A stretch of DNA of 64,000 nt, taken from NCBI RefSeq assembly GCF_003710865.1, contig NZ_RHHO01000016.1:62001-126000 (forward strand). Direction: 5' to 3'. This document shows positions 41,944-51,954 of the stretch, in pieces; the stretch's first letter is position 1, and each line of letters opens with the position of its first letter. The notes under the pieces were generated by a model. That model saw only the letters and a program-made list of their open reading frames with translations, was not told where the DNA came from and did not search any database. Source of the DNA: Brevibacillus borstelensis. GTDB lineage: Bacteria > Bacillota > Bacilli > Brevibacillales > Brevibacillaceae. Made by a program: the position numbers and the translations under genes.

Positions 41944-42843
41944 CTAATGCACAGTCTCCATCGGTGAGTACAAGGCTTCCAAAATATCGACAAAGTGCTG
42001 TGCGGCCTCGCTCAAGCCTGTTTTCGGAACGAGCAGGTAGGAAGCCGCACTGGGAACAGTCAGCCCGGGAGTAGGCAGCTCGATAAAGCGGTTCTCAAAC
42101 AGCTCCCGGCTGATCGCTGAGCGCGGCAAAAAGGAAACCCCGAGACCTTCTTCAATAAACCATTTGGTAATATCGACCTGGGAAACGGCCATGGTCCGAA
42201 GCGACAAGCCCCGCTGTCTGAGCAGCAAAAGCAGATCGTCCCAGTAGCCGGGGTGATTGTGGGTCAACAGCCGCTTCGTTTGCAGCTCCTGCTCCCAGTC
42301 AGGCAGCGGTGCCTCCATGTCTCCACCGTAATGCGGCACGGCAAATACGACCGGGTCTTCGTACAGTTTGTAGGCGGAAAGCTGCAGCTCACCCGGAATC
42401 ATTCGCGTCAATCCGATATCAGCCTGTCCACTCTGAACGAATGGCCCAATCTCGACGGAATCAGCCAGCTTGATCGACAAGTCCACATCCGGATAAAGCT
42501 TGGTGTAGCGATGAATCAAATGGGACAACCGGGTTCGGGCAATGATCGGCGAGACAGCCAATTGAAGCTTCTCGCGGTAGCCCTGCCGCCACGCCATCAG
42601 ATCTTCCAATCCGTGATGCCACTGCTCCAATAGTCCTCTTGCGTGCGGCAGGTAGCGCTTGCCTGCGGGCGTCAAGCGGACCCGCTTTCCGACGCGTTCA
42701 AACAGCTTCAACCCCAGTTCGGTCTCGAGAATGCGAATATGTTGGCTGACTGTTGGCTGCGCGATAAACAACGCCTCCGCGGTCTGATGGAAATTCTCTG
42801 TGGTTGCAGCCATCACAAACGTCTGCAAAACGCGAAAATCCAA
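41944..42843 (-). CDS. LysR family regulator
   Basis: 299 residues. The N-terminal helix-turn-helix (TENFHQTAEALFIAQPTVSQ) and the LETELGLKLFERVGKRVRLT stretch are diagnostic. The effector domain follows from about residue 90. The start is TTG 42843 after AAAGGAGGGGG. Its target may be citrate synthase two genes downstream (CitR-like) or the DUF418 gene. No T-N11-A site was confirmed. Confidence 0.92.
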   Translation of the reverse strand: MDFRVLQTFVMAATTENFHQTAEALFIAQPTVSQHIRILETELGLKLFERVGKRVRLTPAGKRYLPHARGLLEQWHHGLEDLMAWRQGYREKLQLAVSPIIARTRLSHLIHRYTKLYPDVDLSIKLADSVEIGPFVQSGQADIGLTRMIPGELQLSAYKLYEDPVVFAVPHYGGDMEAPLPDWEQELQTKRLLTHNHPGYWDDLLLLLRQRGLSLRTMAVSQVDITKWFIEEGLGVSFLPRSAISRELFENRFIELPTPGLTVPSAASYLLVPKTGLSEAAQHFVDILEALYSPMETVH

Positions 42844-43336
42844 AGGTCCCCCTCCTTTATCCTTGCAGGCTTGACCCTTGTATATATGATCGGGTCGTAC
42901 CGGGTTCTCACCATTCTATTCTATATCGCAAAGAAAAACGTCCCCATGCTGCTGCCAATATTGCGAAGCACCTGCTACTTGCTTTAGGCTCGGCACTTCT
43001 TATTTTGCCATGCAGACAGGCGTACAGGAAGGGAAGACTCTTTTTTTGCGCAAGCCATCGCCACATTTGTCACAGGCAGTGTCCACCGACCGGAAATATC
43101 CGGGACTTTTGCCGTCTTGTCAGCCGTTCTCTTGTCTACCATTATCACGAAACACGACAGGAAATCCAGCCAACGGACAGGATACCCCCCCTTTTCTCCT
43201 GGTTCCATCTTCCTCTTTTTTAAACATATTACCAATTTTCGACATCTTTGCCCTCTTTATGTGGTACAATACGAAATCGGGGCGAGAAACGTCTTTTTTT
43301 GCCCCTACAGAGAGAAAATATTTGAGGAGGAAGAAA
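42844..43336. other. 493-base region without a supported gene
   Basis: A minus-strand ORF (42984-43235) has no good ribosome site. An extended -10 (TGGTACAAT, about 43262-43270) lies in front of the DUF6583-like gene. Confidence 0.55.
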
Positions 43337-44989
43337 ATGGAGACCACCACAAACGTGACCCCGCCTCGCAAAAGCTCGAAAAAGGCGCTGCTGATCGCCG
43401 GTGCAGTCGGGGTTGCGATTCTAGGCGGATTGGGTACTGCGTACGCCAAGCTGGACCTGTTCAAAAGTGCCAAAACGATTTATTTAGAGGCAGAGGCCAA
43501 CAATGTCAAGCAACTGGCAGACGATGCCTCCCAGTCCTTTGGAGAATACGAAAAATATATGAAGCCTTACCTGGAGAAGCCTGTTCACTCCACGATGGAA
43601 CTGAGCCAATTCAACATTGACGCAGATATTCCGGACCCGCAGGCTCAAAAGGTTTTGGACCTGTTGAAGAGCGCCAAGCTTGTCGTTGAAGCGAATGCGG
43701 ATGAACAAAAGCGGCAGCAGTCCGGCAACTTTGAAATCCATCTCAAAGACAACAAGCTGATCAACATGGAGTATTTTGTCGACGATACGAAGATGGGCTT
43801 CCGTTTCCCTGACTTCTACCCCAAGTACGGCTATGTTGATTTGAAAGACCGCGATGTGATCAAGGAAAAGCTCGGCGAAGAGCTGCCGAAGCGCCTGGTT
43901 ACCAACAAAGATATGTATGAAGCGATCAAATTCAGCCGCGAAGAGGTATCCAGCATTTTCGCTCCGTATGCGCTGATGTACGCTGAAAGCTTGAAAGACT
44001 CCCAGATCGCGATGAACAAAAACGCCTCTTTCTCCGAGGAAGGCTACAAGACAGACGCACGCGAAATCACTGTCACCTTCAACGCCGAGGAAGCGAAAGC
44101 GCTGTTTACGAAAATGGCCGAAAAGGCAAAAGCGGATGAAAAGCTGTTCGACCTGATCTACAACCGCTACCACAACGTATCAACACTGCTCATCGACAGC
44201 GGATACCCTGACGTACAGGAGCTTTCCAAGGATGAGTTCAAGAAGGAATACGAAAAAGCTTTCGACGATGCACTGAAGGATCTGAAAGATACAAAAAACT
44301 CCAAAGAACAGCTGAAAATGATCGTTCTCGTAGATGGAGACCATCAGATTCTTTCCCGCAAGCTGGTATTTGTCGAAGAGAACCAAAAAGAACAAAACAT
44401 CTGGTCCAGCGTAGGCTTCAAAAACGGAGCAGATACGTACCAACGCTACTCCCTGTTCGTTGAGGATGGCGGCGAAAAAGGCGAAATGACCCTCAGCTAC
44501 AAAGCAAACAAACAAGGCGACAAAACAACAGGAACGGTAGCTTTCCTGTTTGACGCCCAGCCGGACGTATTGCTCGACTTGACAACCAAATTCGAGACAA
44601 CGAAGCAAGCCGACAAGGAAAACGGCACGTACGACTTCACGCTGAAAGCCAAGTCCGATTCTGATCCGGAGACGATCTCCCTGACCGGCCAAGTGACATC
44701 AGCCGTAACCAAAACAGAAAACGGACGCGATACTGACGGCACGTTCAAGGTGAACTTTGAACAATCCACTCCTGACATGCCAAAGAGCTTGAGCATGAAC
44801 CTCAAGTTCAAGGAAGAATTCGGCAAGGCAATTACCATGCCGAGCTTGAGCGCTGACAATGCGGTCAACGTCGCGACTGTGACAGAAGAAGAAATGATGC
44901 AGATTCAGCAGGAAGTAGGCACTGCTGCCCAACAGTTTATGATGAAAAACATGGAGCTGTTCCAAGAGTTCATGCCTCCTATGCAATAA
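43337..44989 (+). CDS. Membrane-anchored DUF6583-like protein
   Basis: 550 residues. After a short basic N-terminus (PPRKSSKKA), one membrane helix (about 19-38, LLIAGAVGVAILGGLGTAYA) anchors a large, lysine/aspartate-rich extracellular part with repeated strand-helix units. By recollection it matches the DUF6583 proteins of Brevibacillus/Paenibacillus; no function is known. The start is ATG 43337, directly after GAGGAGGAAG. The in-frame ORF to 43010 lacks support. Single gene between an extended -10 promoter and a strong terminator. Confidence 0.75.
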   Translation: METTTNVTPPRKSSKKALLIAGAVGVAILGGLGTAYAKLDLFKSAKTIYLEAEANNVKQLADDASQSFGEYEKYMKPYLEKPVHSTMELSQFNIDADIPDPQAQKVLDLLKSAKLVVEANADEQKRQQSGNFEIHLKDNKLINMEYFVDDTKMGFRFPDFYPKYGYVDLKDRDVIKEKLGEELPKRLVTNKDMYEAIKFSREEVSSIFAPYALMYAESLKDSQIAMNKNASFSEEGYKTDAREITVTFNAEEAKALFTKMAEKAKADEKLFDLIYNRYHNVSTLLIDSGYPDVQELSKDEFKKEYEKAFDDALKDLKDTKNSKEQLKMIVLVDGDHQILSRKLVFVEENQKEQNIWSSVGFKNGADTYQRYSLFVEDGGEKGEMTLSYKANKQGDKTTGTVAFLFDAQPDVLLDLTTKFETTKQADKENGTYDFTLKAKSDSDPETISLTGQVTSAVTKTENGRDTDGTFKVNFEQSTPDMPKSLSMNLKFKEEFGKAITMPSLSADNAVNVATVTEEEMMQIQQEVGTAAQQFMMKNMELFQEFMPPMQ

Positions 44990-45013
44990 ACCCGGGCTTT
45001 CGTTCGGATGATT

Positions 45014-45057
45014 CGACAAAAAACCTCTTTCTTTTGAAGAAAGAGGTTTTTTTGTCG
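45014..45057. terminator. Strong bidirectional terminator
   Basis: CGACAAAAAACCTCTTTC pairs with GAAAGAGGTTTTTTTGTCG around a 7-base loop, between the DUF6583-like gene and the subtilase. Confidence 0.9.
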
Positions 45058-45180
45058 ATAAAAAAATGGCAAAACCTTGCAATGAATATAAAAAATTACT
45101 TTTCCTTTGAAGGAATACAGTTTCTCCAGACGAATAATTACCAATATTTAGAATTCTATCAAATGACAGGAGGAGAATGT

Positions 45181-48100
45181 GTGAAAAAACAAGCGAAATC
45201 GTTCATTCCCTTATCCCTCTCCGCAGCCTTATTGTTCAGCGTTGCTCCCGGCGGTGTCTACGCTTCCGAGGATCTGAGCAAACGGGAGCTGTCAAAGCTG
45301 AACAGCGTCACCAATGCAGTAGTGGAGCAGGGAGCAGCAACAGCCAAAATCTCTCCCCGCCTGAACACAACATCGCGGAAAGAGGTAAGCGTCATCGTCC
45401 AGCTGCAAGGAGAACCTGCCGCGAGCGAAGCGTCCTACAAACGCGGTTCGCGCTCTTCTGCCACGCGCTCGGCTGAATCGCGTGTCTCCCGCGAACAAAC
45501 CTCCTTCTTGAAGGAAGCGCGCAAGAAAAATATCGATCTACATGTAGAACGCACTTTTTCACATGTCTTCAACGGGATGGAAATGACGCTGCCTGCCAAC
45601 GAAATCGAGAGTCTGGCCAGCCTGCCGCAGGTAAAAGCGGTTTATGAAAACACGATCTACACCATCCCCGATGTCGAGCTTGACGCGATGAATGGCCGCG
45701 AATTCAAGTACGATATCGCTCCCCTCAAGCAGATTGGCGTCCTGGATATGTGGGATGCAGGTCTCACCGGAAAAGGGTTGAAGGTCGGTGTCATCGATAC
45801 AGGTGTCGACTATCTGCATCCTGACCTGAAGGATGCCTACAAAGGCGGCTACGACTCCTACGACAATGACAAGGACCCGTATGAAGAGGCGCCCATCTCG
45901 CCCGATGACGATGCAAAAGGCGAAGGTGGCTACGAGGGCTCCTCGCACGGTACGCACGTCTCCGGGACGATTGTGGGCCGCGCCAAGAACAAAACGTCCG
46001 ATGTGCAGGTAAAGGGGATCGCCTATGAGGCCGATCTCTACGTGTACCGGGTACTCGGACGAAAAGGCGGCAGCTCCGCACAGGTGATCGACGGTATCGA
46101 AAAAGCGGTGAGAGACGGCATGGACGTAATCAACCTGTCACTCGGGGCAGACATCGAAAAGAATGCCGACTCCCCCGACTCGATTGCGGTCAACAACGCG
46201 ATGCGCGCAGGCGTCATCACTGTAGTCGCCAACGGCAATGCCGCCTCCGACGAGCCGGGCAGATTTTACTACACGGCTGGCTCCCCGGCAGGAGCGAAGC
46301 TGCCGATCTCTGTCGCGGCAGTGAATTCTCCAAGCGTTCTGTACGACGCTTCCGCCAGCTCATCTCTCGGCCAAGACTACCAATTCCACGTCATGGCCTG
46401 GCAGATCAGGGAAGACAATTTCAGCGAGCTGATCGGCACAAATCCGCTCCCTGTCGTGTACGCCAACCTGGGCTCGGTTCAAGATTTTGAGAAGGTAGAC
46501 GTAGCTGGCAAGGTCGCTCTCGTGTCCCGCGGCACCCTCGCCTTCACTGACAAAATCATCAACGCGAAAAAGGCTGGCGCTGTAGCGGTAATCGTCTTTA
46601 ATGGAAACGACAAAGACGGCGATGGACAGGCAGACCTCAATCTCCCGCCGGAAGATCGCGGCGGTTATGTGGACACCATACTGGGCGACCAGATGGATGC
46701 TATCCCTACCTTTGACATGAAGGGAACGGAAGGACGGGCTCTCGCCTTGCAGCTCCTGAACAATCCGTCCAGTCCTGTCACCCTTACCTTCTCCAGCGAC
46801 TATCCGACCACCAGTGACAATGGAGACAAGGTAGCCAGCTTCAGCTCCCGCGGTCCCGTGCTTGGCGACAATTACTCGATCAAGCCGGATGTAGGCGCCC
46901 CAGGGGTTTCCATTCTGTCCGCTTATCCGGCATGGTCCAAGCTGATCGACGGTGCCAGCTACGAGAAGGCATACGCTCGCTCCAACGGAACCAGCATGGC
47001 GACCCCGCACGTTGCCGGCCTTGCTCTCCTGTTGAAGGAGGCCCATCCGGAATGGACTCCCTTTGACGTAAAAGCCGCTCTGTCCAATACGGCAAAGCCG
47101 CTGTATGAGGAAGAGGATGTTCTCTACGACGTTTACTCCCAGGGAGCAGGCCGCGTCGATGGATTTGCGGCGATGAAAACTCCTGCCCTGCTGCAGACAG
47201 TAGAGCAGCTCACCATCTTAAACGAAGATTTTGAAGCGGAGACGATCGAATACAACGGCTCCAACTACAGCTTCGGTCTGCTGAAAGCAGGCAGCAAGCC
47301 TGTTTCGCAAACGCTGCAAGTCAAGAACACGTCCGATAAAGAAGTGAGCTACAGAGCCGAGGTCAACATGCACAGCTCGGTAACCACCGATCCTTATCGT
47401 CCAAAGGATACACCGGACCCGAACAACATCGATGTCAAGCTGTCGACCAAGAATATCACCGTAGACGGCGGCGAGATTGAAACCTTTACCCTGACTGTAG
47501 AGCCGCAGGAGGATGCGGAGGAAGGCGTGTACGAAGGTGAAGTTGTCCTGCGCAGCTCCGATCGCAGCATTCCCAAGCTCCATCTTCCGTTCGTCATCCA
47601 CGTGGGCGACAAGCCGGAGGATACCCACTTTGGCCTCGACAATATGAAGCTGTCCAGCGCCATCCTGTCTCCGGACGGTGACGGCGAAAACGATACGATC
47701 ACTGTAGAAGCATTGCTCCAGGCTGAAGGCGTCAATGTGATCGAGCTGGAAGCCTGGAGCATGGATGACACGTACATCGGTACGATGGCTGCTCTGTTTA
47801 ACGATTACAAACCATTTGCTCCCGGCCCGATCACCTTCTCCAACATCGACGGCACGTACGTGAACGGTTCTCTCATACCGAAGAAGCTGGATCCAGGCGT
47901 CTACAAGCTGCGCCTGGTGGCACAAGTAGTCGACCCTGATCTGCCGAGAGGCGAACAGGTCGTCGAAACGTATGAGATCTGGAAGTCGTTCAAGCTGGAA
48001 ATCAACGAAACGGAAAAAGGCAAGCGGACAACGGAGAAGAACGACGATAGCCTGAAGCAAGCGGCTGAGGAATTTGAAGGCAATGTCGTCAATACTGACA

Positions 48101-48333
48101 AAGTAGGCGAGGCTGTTCTGGAACTGCCGGAAGACTCTGATGCAGTGACCTATGCCGTCACCGAAAGCTCCCATCCCGAGCTGATCGACAATGCGGGCGT
48201 ACTGCTTGCACTGCCGGAAGAAGGCAATGAAACCGTCACACTCTGGGTTACGATTGCATCCAAAGACAACCCGGATCAAACTGAAAAAGTGAAAGTAAAA
48301 GTGAAGCTGGAAGCTGGAGAAGAATCGCGATAA
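45181..48333 (+). CDS. Large secreted subtilisin-like serine protease (Vpr-like)
   Basis: 1050 residues. Signal peptide about 1-28 (AAPGG...VYASE region), inhibitor I9-like propeptide about 65-165, S8 catalytic domain with D206 ([10 protein letters not shown]), H256 (SSHGTHVSG) and S605 (NGTSMATPH). A PA domain is inserted at about 400-530. C-terminal Fn3/Ig-like parts follow, including a FlgD-like [17 protein letters not shown] (about 860). It is a secreted endopeptidase for nutrition or protein processing. GTG 45181 is 7 bases from AGGAGG. Confidence 0.95.
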   Translation: MKKQAKSFIPLSLSAALLFSVAPGGVYASEDLSKRELSKLNSVTNAVVEQGAATAKISPRLNTTSRKEVSVIVQLQGEPAASEASYKRGSRSSATRSAESRVSREQTSFLKEARKKNIDLHVERTFSHVFNGMEMTLPANEIESLASLPQVKAVYENTIYTIPDVELDAMNGREFKYDIAPLKQIGVLDMWDAGLTGKGLKVGVIDTGVDYLHPDLKDAYKGGYDSYDNDKDPYEEAPISPDDDAKGEGGYEGSSHGTHVSGTIVGRAKNKTSDVQVKGIAYEADLYVYRVLGRKGGSSAQVIDGIEKAVRDGMDVINLSLGADIEKNADSPDSIAVNNAMRAGVITVVANGNAASDEPGRFYYTAGSPAGAKLPISVAAVNSPSVLYDASASSSLGQDYQFHVMAWQIREDNFSELIGTNPLPVVYANLGSVQDFEKVDVAGKVALVSRGTLAFTDKIINAKKAGAVAVIVFNGNDKDGDGQADLNLPPEDRGGYVDTILGDQMDAIPTFDMKGTEGRALALQLLNNPSSPVTLTFSSDYPTTSDNGDKVASFSSRGPVLGDNYSIKPDVGAPGVSILSAYPAWSKLIDGASYEKAYARSNGTSMATPHVAGLALLLKEAHPEWTPFDVKAALSNTAKPLYEEEDVLYDVYSQGAGRVDGFAAMKTPALLQTVEQLTILNEDFEAETIEYNGSNYSFGLLKAGSKPVSQTLQVKNTSDKEVSYRAEVNMHSSVTTDPYRPKDTPDPNNIDVKLSTKNITVDGGEIETFTLTVEPQEDAEEGVYEGEVVLRSSDRSIPKLHLPFVIHVGDKPEDTHFGLDNMKLSSAILSPDGDGENDTITVEALLQAEGVNVIELEAWSMDDTYIGTMAALFNDYKPFAPGPITFSNIDGTYVNGSLIPKKLDPGVYKLRLVAQVVDPDLPRGEQVVETYEIWKSFKLEINETEKGKRTTEKNDDSLKQAAEEFEGNVVNTDKVGEAVLELPEDSDAVTYAVTESSHPELIDNAGVLLALPEEGNETVTLWVTIASKDNPDQTEKVKVKVKLEAGEESR

Positions 48334-48341
48334 CACCGCAA

Positions 48342-48393
48342 GAAGGGCTGTCCCCGAAAAGTAGGAACCTACTGGACGGGGCAGCCCTTCTCT
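48342..48393. terminator. Terminator between the subtilase and epimerase genes
   Basis: AAGGGCTG (48343-48350) pairs with CAGCCCTT (48382-48389) with further internal pairing (CCCCG/CGGGG, AGTAGG/CCTACT). Confidence 0.85.
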
Positions 48394-48473
48394 ATTGTTT
48401 CATCCGTTTATTCCCTGCTGCCCATGGAGGGTTGGAGATCTTCACCCTCCACGATAATCGCCATCATTTCCCT

Positions 48474-49496
48474 CTACGCAAGTTTCCCCAAAGCAGTGAG
48501 AATCTCATCTTCAATCGCATATAAACGTGAGTCTGGTCCCCCTGCTGCGGGAGGATGGGAGGATTCCCAGGCTATCGTGCGGGCAAAAGCTTCTGCGCGT
48601 GAAACTTTTTCGGAAAAACCGAGCAGACGGCGAATCTTCCCCGTATCGATCTCGATGTGTTGGCTGGTCTCTATCCCCAGTTGCATGGAGGGGGGCAGCA
48701 TGTCGGGAGCTGCCGTTACGATACTCCCCTGCCAGCCAACTTGTGCCGCGATGCCCATGATCCAGTCACGCAGCGAGTAGCTGTCCGACTCCCCGACGTT
48801 GAAGATTTCCCCCTTTGCCCGTTCGTCCTCCGCTGCCAAAACGATGGCTGCCGCCACATCCTCCACGTATCCGCGGGTCCAGCGCCAATCGTCCAGCCCC
48901 TCTTCCAGCAGGATGTACCGTCTGCCGTCCATCATCGGCTTCAGATACGGATACATGCGGTTTTGATAGTCTCCGGGGCCGTATACCATCGGCAGGCGGA
49001 GTACCGTTCCCGGCAGGCTGGGGCTGCTCATGACGACCCTTTCTACGAGCACCTTGTCGTAATCCTGTCTGTCGTCTCTCATGCCGCGGAACGGATACCG
49101 CTTCTCGCCCAGCGGCGACTCCTCCGTCAGCAGCCCGCGCTCGACAGGGCCTTCCTCGATCCGGTTCAATATCTGAAACGCCCTGTATACATCACAGCTG
49201 CTGATCGCTACGACACGATCGGCAATTCCGTCGAAAACAGTCATCATACTCGTCGCATCGGACTCGGTATAAGGAAACATGTCAATCACGACATCTGCCT
49301 GATACTCGGCAAACTGCTGGCGATAGCTTTGCAGCTGCACTCGGTCCCCGATGATTCGTCTGACCTCATCAGGAAATCCACCATCTGCTTTCAACTCGCC
49401 GCGGTTGAACACCGCTACTTCGTGACCGGCCGAGACAAGCTGTCTGACCACATGCGGGCCGATAAAACGAGTCCCTCCCAACACCAGGACTTTCAT
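48474..49496 (-). CDS. NAD-dependent epimerase/dehydratase (atypical SDR)
   Basis: 340 residues. The N-terminal MKVLVLGGTRFIGPHVVRQL gives the GGTRFIG NAD(P)-binding loop of the CSP41-like atypical SDR group. The usual YxxxK is not clear (DYDKVLVE), so a classical epimerase reaction is doubtful. Substrate unknown. GGAGAG sits 7 bases before the start. It is 19 bases after clpP and appears to be the last gene of a wHTH-ORF84-clpP operon. Confidence 0.88.
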   Translation of the reverse strand: MKVLVLGGTRFIGPHVVRQLVSAGHEVAVFNRGELKADGGFPDEVRRIIGDRVQLQSYRQQFAEYQADVVIDMFPYTESDATSMMTVFDGIADRVVAISSCDVYRAFQILNRIEEGPVERGLLTEESPLGEKRYPFRGMRDDRQDYDKVLVERVVMSSPSLPGTVLRLPMVYGPGDYQNRMYPYLKPMMDGRRYILLEEGLDDWRWTRGYVEDVAAAIVLAAEDERAKGEIFNVGESDSYSLRDWIMGIAAQVGWQGSIVTAAPDMLPPSMQLGIETSQHIEIDTGKIRRLLGFSEKVSRAEAFARTIAWESSHPPAAGGPDSRLYAIEDEILTALGKLA

Positions 49497-49515
49497 CTCC
49501 CATCTCTCCCCCGCG

Positions 49516-50097
49516 CTACAGTTTTTCGATTACCTTGTCGACAATTCCGTACGCTCTTGCTTCCTCTGCGGTCATGAAATAATCGCGGTCGGCATCCCGC
49601 TCCACTTTTTCAACCGGCTGTCCGGTCCGCTTTGCGATAATCTCAAACAGCAAGCGGCGATGGTTCAGGATCCGATCTGCCTGGATTTTGATGTCGCTTG
49701 CCTGTCCCTGGCTCCCGCCCCACGGCTGATGGATCATGATCTCCGCATTGGGCAGGGCGTAGCGTTTACCCGGAGCTCCTGCCAGCAGCAGGAAAGAGCC
49801 CATCGAGGCGGCAGACCCGATGCATATCGTAGAAACGGCAGGCTTAATGAATTGCATCGTATCGTAAATGGCCATCCCCGCCGTGATAGAGCCCCCCGGG
49901 GAATTGATGTACAGATGAATATCCTTTTCCGGGTCCTCCGCTGTCAGAAACAGCATTTGGGCGACTACCGCATTGGCTACTTGATCGTCGATTGCGCTGC
50001 CCAAAAAGATGATCCGGTCTTTTAACAGACGGGAGTAAATATCGTAAGAACGCTCTCCATAGCTGGTTTGCTCCACTACAACCGGTATCAGATTCAT
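49516..50097 (-). CDS. clpP: ATP-dependent Clp protease proteolytic subunit
   Basis: 193 residues with an intact catalytic triad: S98 ([10 protein letters not shown]), H123 ([12 protein letters not shown]) and D172 (DADRDYFM). It forms a two-ring tetradecamer that works with ClpX/ClpC-type unfoldases. AGGAGG is 7 bases before ATG 50097. No CtsR-like operator is visible. The unusual operon with a winged-helix gene suggests this is an accessory copy rather than the housekeeping one (inference). Confidence 0.96.
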   Translation of the reverse strand: MNLIPVVVEQTSYGERSYDIYSRLLKDRIIFLGSAIDDQVANAVVAQMLFLTAEDPEKDIHLYINSPGGSITAGMAIYDTMQFIKPAVSTICIGSAASMGSFLLLAGAPGKRYALPNAEIMIHQPWGGSQGQASDIKIQADRILNHRRLLFEIIAKRTGQPVEKVERDADRDYFMTAEEARAYGIVDKVIEKL

Positions 50098-50145
50098 GTT
50101 CATGCCTCCTGTCTTCTTGTTTACTCATTTCCACACAACGAAGAG

Positions 50146-50400
50146 TTACGCGGCAGCTCTCCTGCCCAGCATAGCCTGAGGGGCTGCTTGTTTGCGCTCG
50201 GCCGCTTCAAAGCCGGACGACACGATGGTGACAGTAGCTGGATTCTCTTTGGGCCCGACTGTCCAACTGGTTACCGTCGCTTCCTGCTCCACTGTTCCAC
50301 GGCCGCTCTCACGCGTAGGAAAGGGAATGACCGAACGATCCTGCTGCCTGACATCACTTTCCCAAATGACTACTGCTTGCTTTTTCATTACCGGCATCAT
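50146..50400 (-). CDS. Unknown 84-residue protein between wHTH and ClpP genes
   Basis: It starts at ATG 50400, overlapping the stop of the upstream regulator by 4 bases (ATGA), with GGAGAAGAG just before. It opens with MMPVMKKQAVVIWESDVRQQ, has a strand-rich centre (EATVTSWTVGPKENPATVTI) and ends in a basic, alanine-rich tail (MLGRRAAA). No family recognised. Position between the regulator and ClpP suggests an adaptor, a substrate or a co-regulated product; this is unproven. Confidence 0.6.
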   Translation of the reverse strand: MMPVMKKQAVVIWESDVRQQDRSVIPFPTRESGRGTVEQEATVTSWTVGPKENPATVTIVSSGFEAAERKQAAPQAMLGRRAAA

Positions 50401-50996
50401 TTCTCTTCTCCTCCTTGGGCGATTTGGGGATAAACAGCCAGCACAACTTTATACGCTTCCTCTGTCTCGTCATGTGCTTGATATTTCTCGACAAGCTGGC
50501 TTACCAACTGCACGTACTCCTGCACAAAAGCGCTGCGCTGTTCCTTTGTTGCCAGCCGGATACTGGTATCGACCGTCGCACTCGGGACCTCCTCCTGCTG
50601 ATCCGATCTCTCCAGGAGTGTAAGGGCATCCCGCTTGATCCGTTCGGCGGCCGTGATCAGATGGGACAGCGACCCTTGATCCTTGATCCGGTCGACGGTC
50701 TCTTTCGGCCAGTTAAGCGTCTCCGACAAAATGTAGGTCCGGGCGATAGCCTGGTACAGCACCTCTACCAGATTTCTCACCTGCCGCGTACCGACCCGGC
50801 GTACCAAACCGACCTTTTCCAGCGCCTTGAGATGGTAATTGACCCGTTGGGGGATTTCGTTGATCCCGCGGGCCAGTTCGGCCGCGGAGGCAGGTTCGGT
50901 CAATCGACCGAGGATTTCCGCCCGCAGCGGATTGAGCAGAGCCATGGCCTGGTCCGGCGACTCGACGACATACGTTTCCAATACTTGTTGATCCAT
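50397..50996 (-). CDS. Winged-helix (ArsR-like) regulator
   Basis: 199 residues. The helix-turn-helix lies near residues 15-70 (MALLNPLRAEILGRLTEPAS, AAELARGINEIPQRVNYHLK, ALEKVGLVRRVG). The C-terminal helical part (IARTYILSETLNWPKE...) is typical of larger ArsR-like proteins of Paenibacillaceae. GAGGTG precedes ATG 50996. It heads the operon with the 84-residue protein, ClpP and the epimerase. Confidence 0.85.
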   Translation of the reverse strand: MDQQVLETYVVESPDQAMALLNPLRAEILGRLTEPASAAELARGINEIPQRVNYHLKALEKVGLVRRVGTRQVRNLVEVLYQAIARTYILSETLNWPKETVDRIKDQGSLSHLITAAERIKRDALTLLERSDQQEEVPSATVDTSIRLATKEQRSAFVQEYVQLVSQLVEKYQAHDETEEAYKVVLAVYPQIAQGGEEK

Positions 50997-51132
50997 TATA
51001 TGCACCTCAGAAAACTTATTGTTCACGTAAAAATATTTTATTACGTTGATCTCCCTTTTGTCAAATGGTGGAAAGGCCTTTTTTTGCAATCCATGTATCA
51101 GCCAGTGATAAAGCTGCTCCAGATTTTGTGGG

Positions 51133-51162
51133 TTGCACCCACTCCCGGAACGGAGTTACAAT
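51133..51162 (+). promoter_or_regulatory. Sigma-A-like promoter of the small ORF at 51221
   Basis: TTGCAC, 18-base spacer, TACAAT, reading rightward. Confidence 0.55.
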
Positions 51163-51171
51163 ATGGGGTAC

Positions 51172-51189
51172 CAAGAACCGAGGTTCTTG
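51172..51189. promoter_or_regulatory. Palindromic operator candidate
   Basis: CAAGAACC-GA-GGTTCTTG, perfect 8-base arms, 10 bases downstream of the TACAAT box, where a repressor would block transcription. Confidence 0.55.
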
Positions 51190-51220
51190 CCAGCGCCAAT
51201 CAAAAGGGGGGAAATCACCG

Positions 51221-51502
51221 ATGGAAGATCTGATTCTTCTGTTTTCGCTGGATGATTTCTTCGCCTTGCTCGCCTTGTTCGCGGGCTGCTACACCTCTGT
51301 TTCCTACATACAGAACTGGTGTCGTCCGCAGAGATTGCCTAATGGCTGGCGTTCTAGCGATACTTACGAACCTTCTATCAATCGTTGCTTGGTCGAGACG
51401 TATCCGACGGCGGCAAGGCAGCCGCAGCGCAGACTGATTCTGCGACGCTTGCGGTATGCAGACAGCGACAACGACGGCTCGGCACTCCTGTTTCCGGCAT
51501 GA
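51221..51502 (+). CDS. Small protein with hydrophobic N-terminus
   Basis: 93 residues. GGGGGG lies 9 bases before ATG 51221. The N-terminus LILLFSLDDFFALLALFAGC is a membrane segment; the rest is basic and looks unlike a natural tail. Another frame (51252-51437) encodes a hydrophobic AGVLAILTNLLSIVAW, so the gene may have frameshifted. Promoter and operator candidates stand upstream. No family recognised. Confidence 0.45.
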   Translation: MEDLILLFSLDDFFALLALFAGCYTSVSYIQNWCRPQRLPNGWRSSDTYEPSINRCLVETYPTAARQPQRRLILRRLRYADSDNDGSALLFPA

Positions 51503-51538
51503 TCAGAAAATCTGTCGTAAATAAGGAGGTTGATCAGT

Positions 51539-51667
51539 ATGATCGCCAAGTATATCGGAGAAGCTTTGTTGGCTGTAATTGCACTCCCGCTGTTTGCTTA
51601 CCAGACAGCAGAAAGCTTGCACGCTCTCGCTGATGTGTTTGCTCAGATGACCGATTACTTTAAATGA
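51539..51667 (+). CDS. Tiny membrane-associated protein, 42 residues
   Basis: It starts MIAKYIGEALLAVIALPLFA and ends in a short polar helix (ADVFAQMTDYFK). AAGGAGG stands 9 bases before ATG 51539, and a strong terminator follows. It is 36 bases after the previous small ORF, so both are probably one transcript. Function unknown. Confidence 0.6.
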   Translation: MIAKYIGEALLAVIALPLFAYQTAESLHALADVFAQMTDYFK

Positions 51668-51687
51668 ACATATTATTGGAAATAGGC

Positions 51688-51728
51688 AACCAGCCTGGCC
51701 GCAGCATTACGGTCAGGCTGGTTTTTCT
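51688..51728 (+). terminator. Terminator of the small-ORF operon
   Basis: AACCAGCCTG (51688-51697) pairs with CAGGCTGGTT (51714-51723), followed by TTTCTTCTT. Confidence 0.9.
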
Positions 51729-51776
51729 TCTTGTCCAAATCCCACGTTTTCCCATTCGCAAAATGAGGAATACGTC

Positions 51777-51805
51777 TTTACTTTACCTCGGCATTCGGAT
51801 ATAAT
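51777..51805 (+). promoter_or_regulatory. Sigma-A promoter of the CPA2 antiporter
   Basis: TTTACT, exact 17-base spacer, TATAAT. The predicted start is near 51812, giving a leader of about 140 bases. Confidence 0.75.
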
Positions 51806-51840
51806 GATTATATAATTTAAAAAGCACGAACTTTTAGGAG

Positions 51841-51907
51841 GAGCCTGTCACCAGTGGCTTTCTTTTGCCTTTTTTCGCAAAAGAGCCAGTGGTGGCAGGC
51901 TCTTTTT
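51841..51907 (+). promoter_or_regulatory. Leader hairpin with U-run (candidate attenuator)
   Basis: GAGCCTG, CACCAGTGGCT and CTTTTGC pair with GCAAAAG, AGCCAGTGGTG and CAGGCTC, then CTTTTTG. It lies between the promoter and the antiporter start, so it can stop transcription unless disrupted. No known riboswitch class recognised. Confidence 0.6.
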
Positions 51908-51954
51908 GCTTGTTTTCCATTTGCAAACAATTTAGAAAAAGGTGGGGATACTGT

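Noticed and set aside
42984-43235. Minus-strand ORF of 83 residues
   Set aside because: No ribosome site at its start, low-complexity basic content and no context. It overlaps the upstream region of the next gene.
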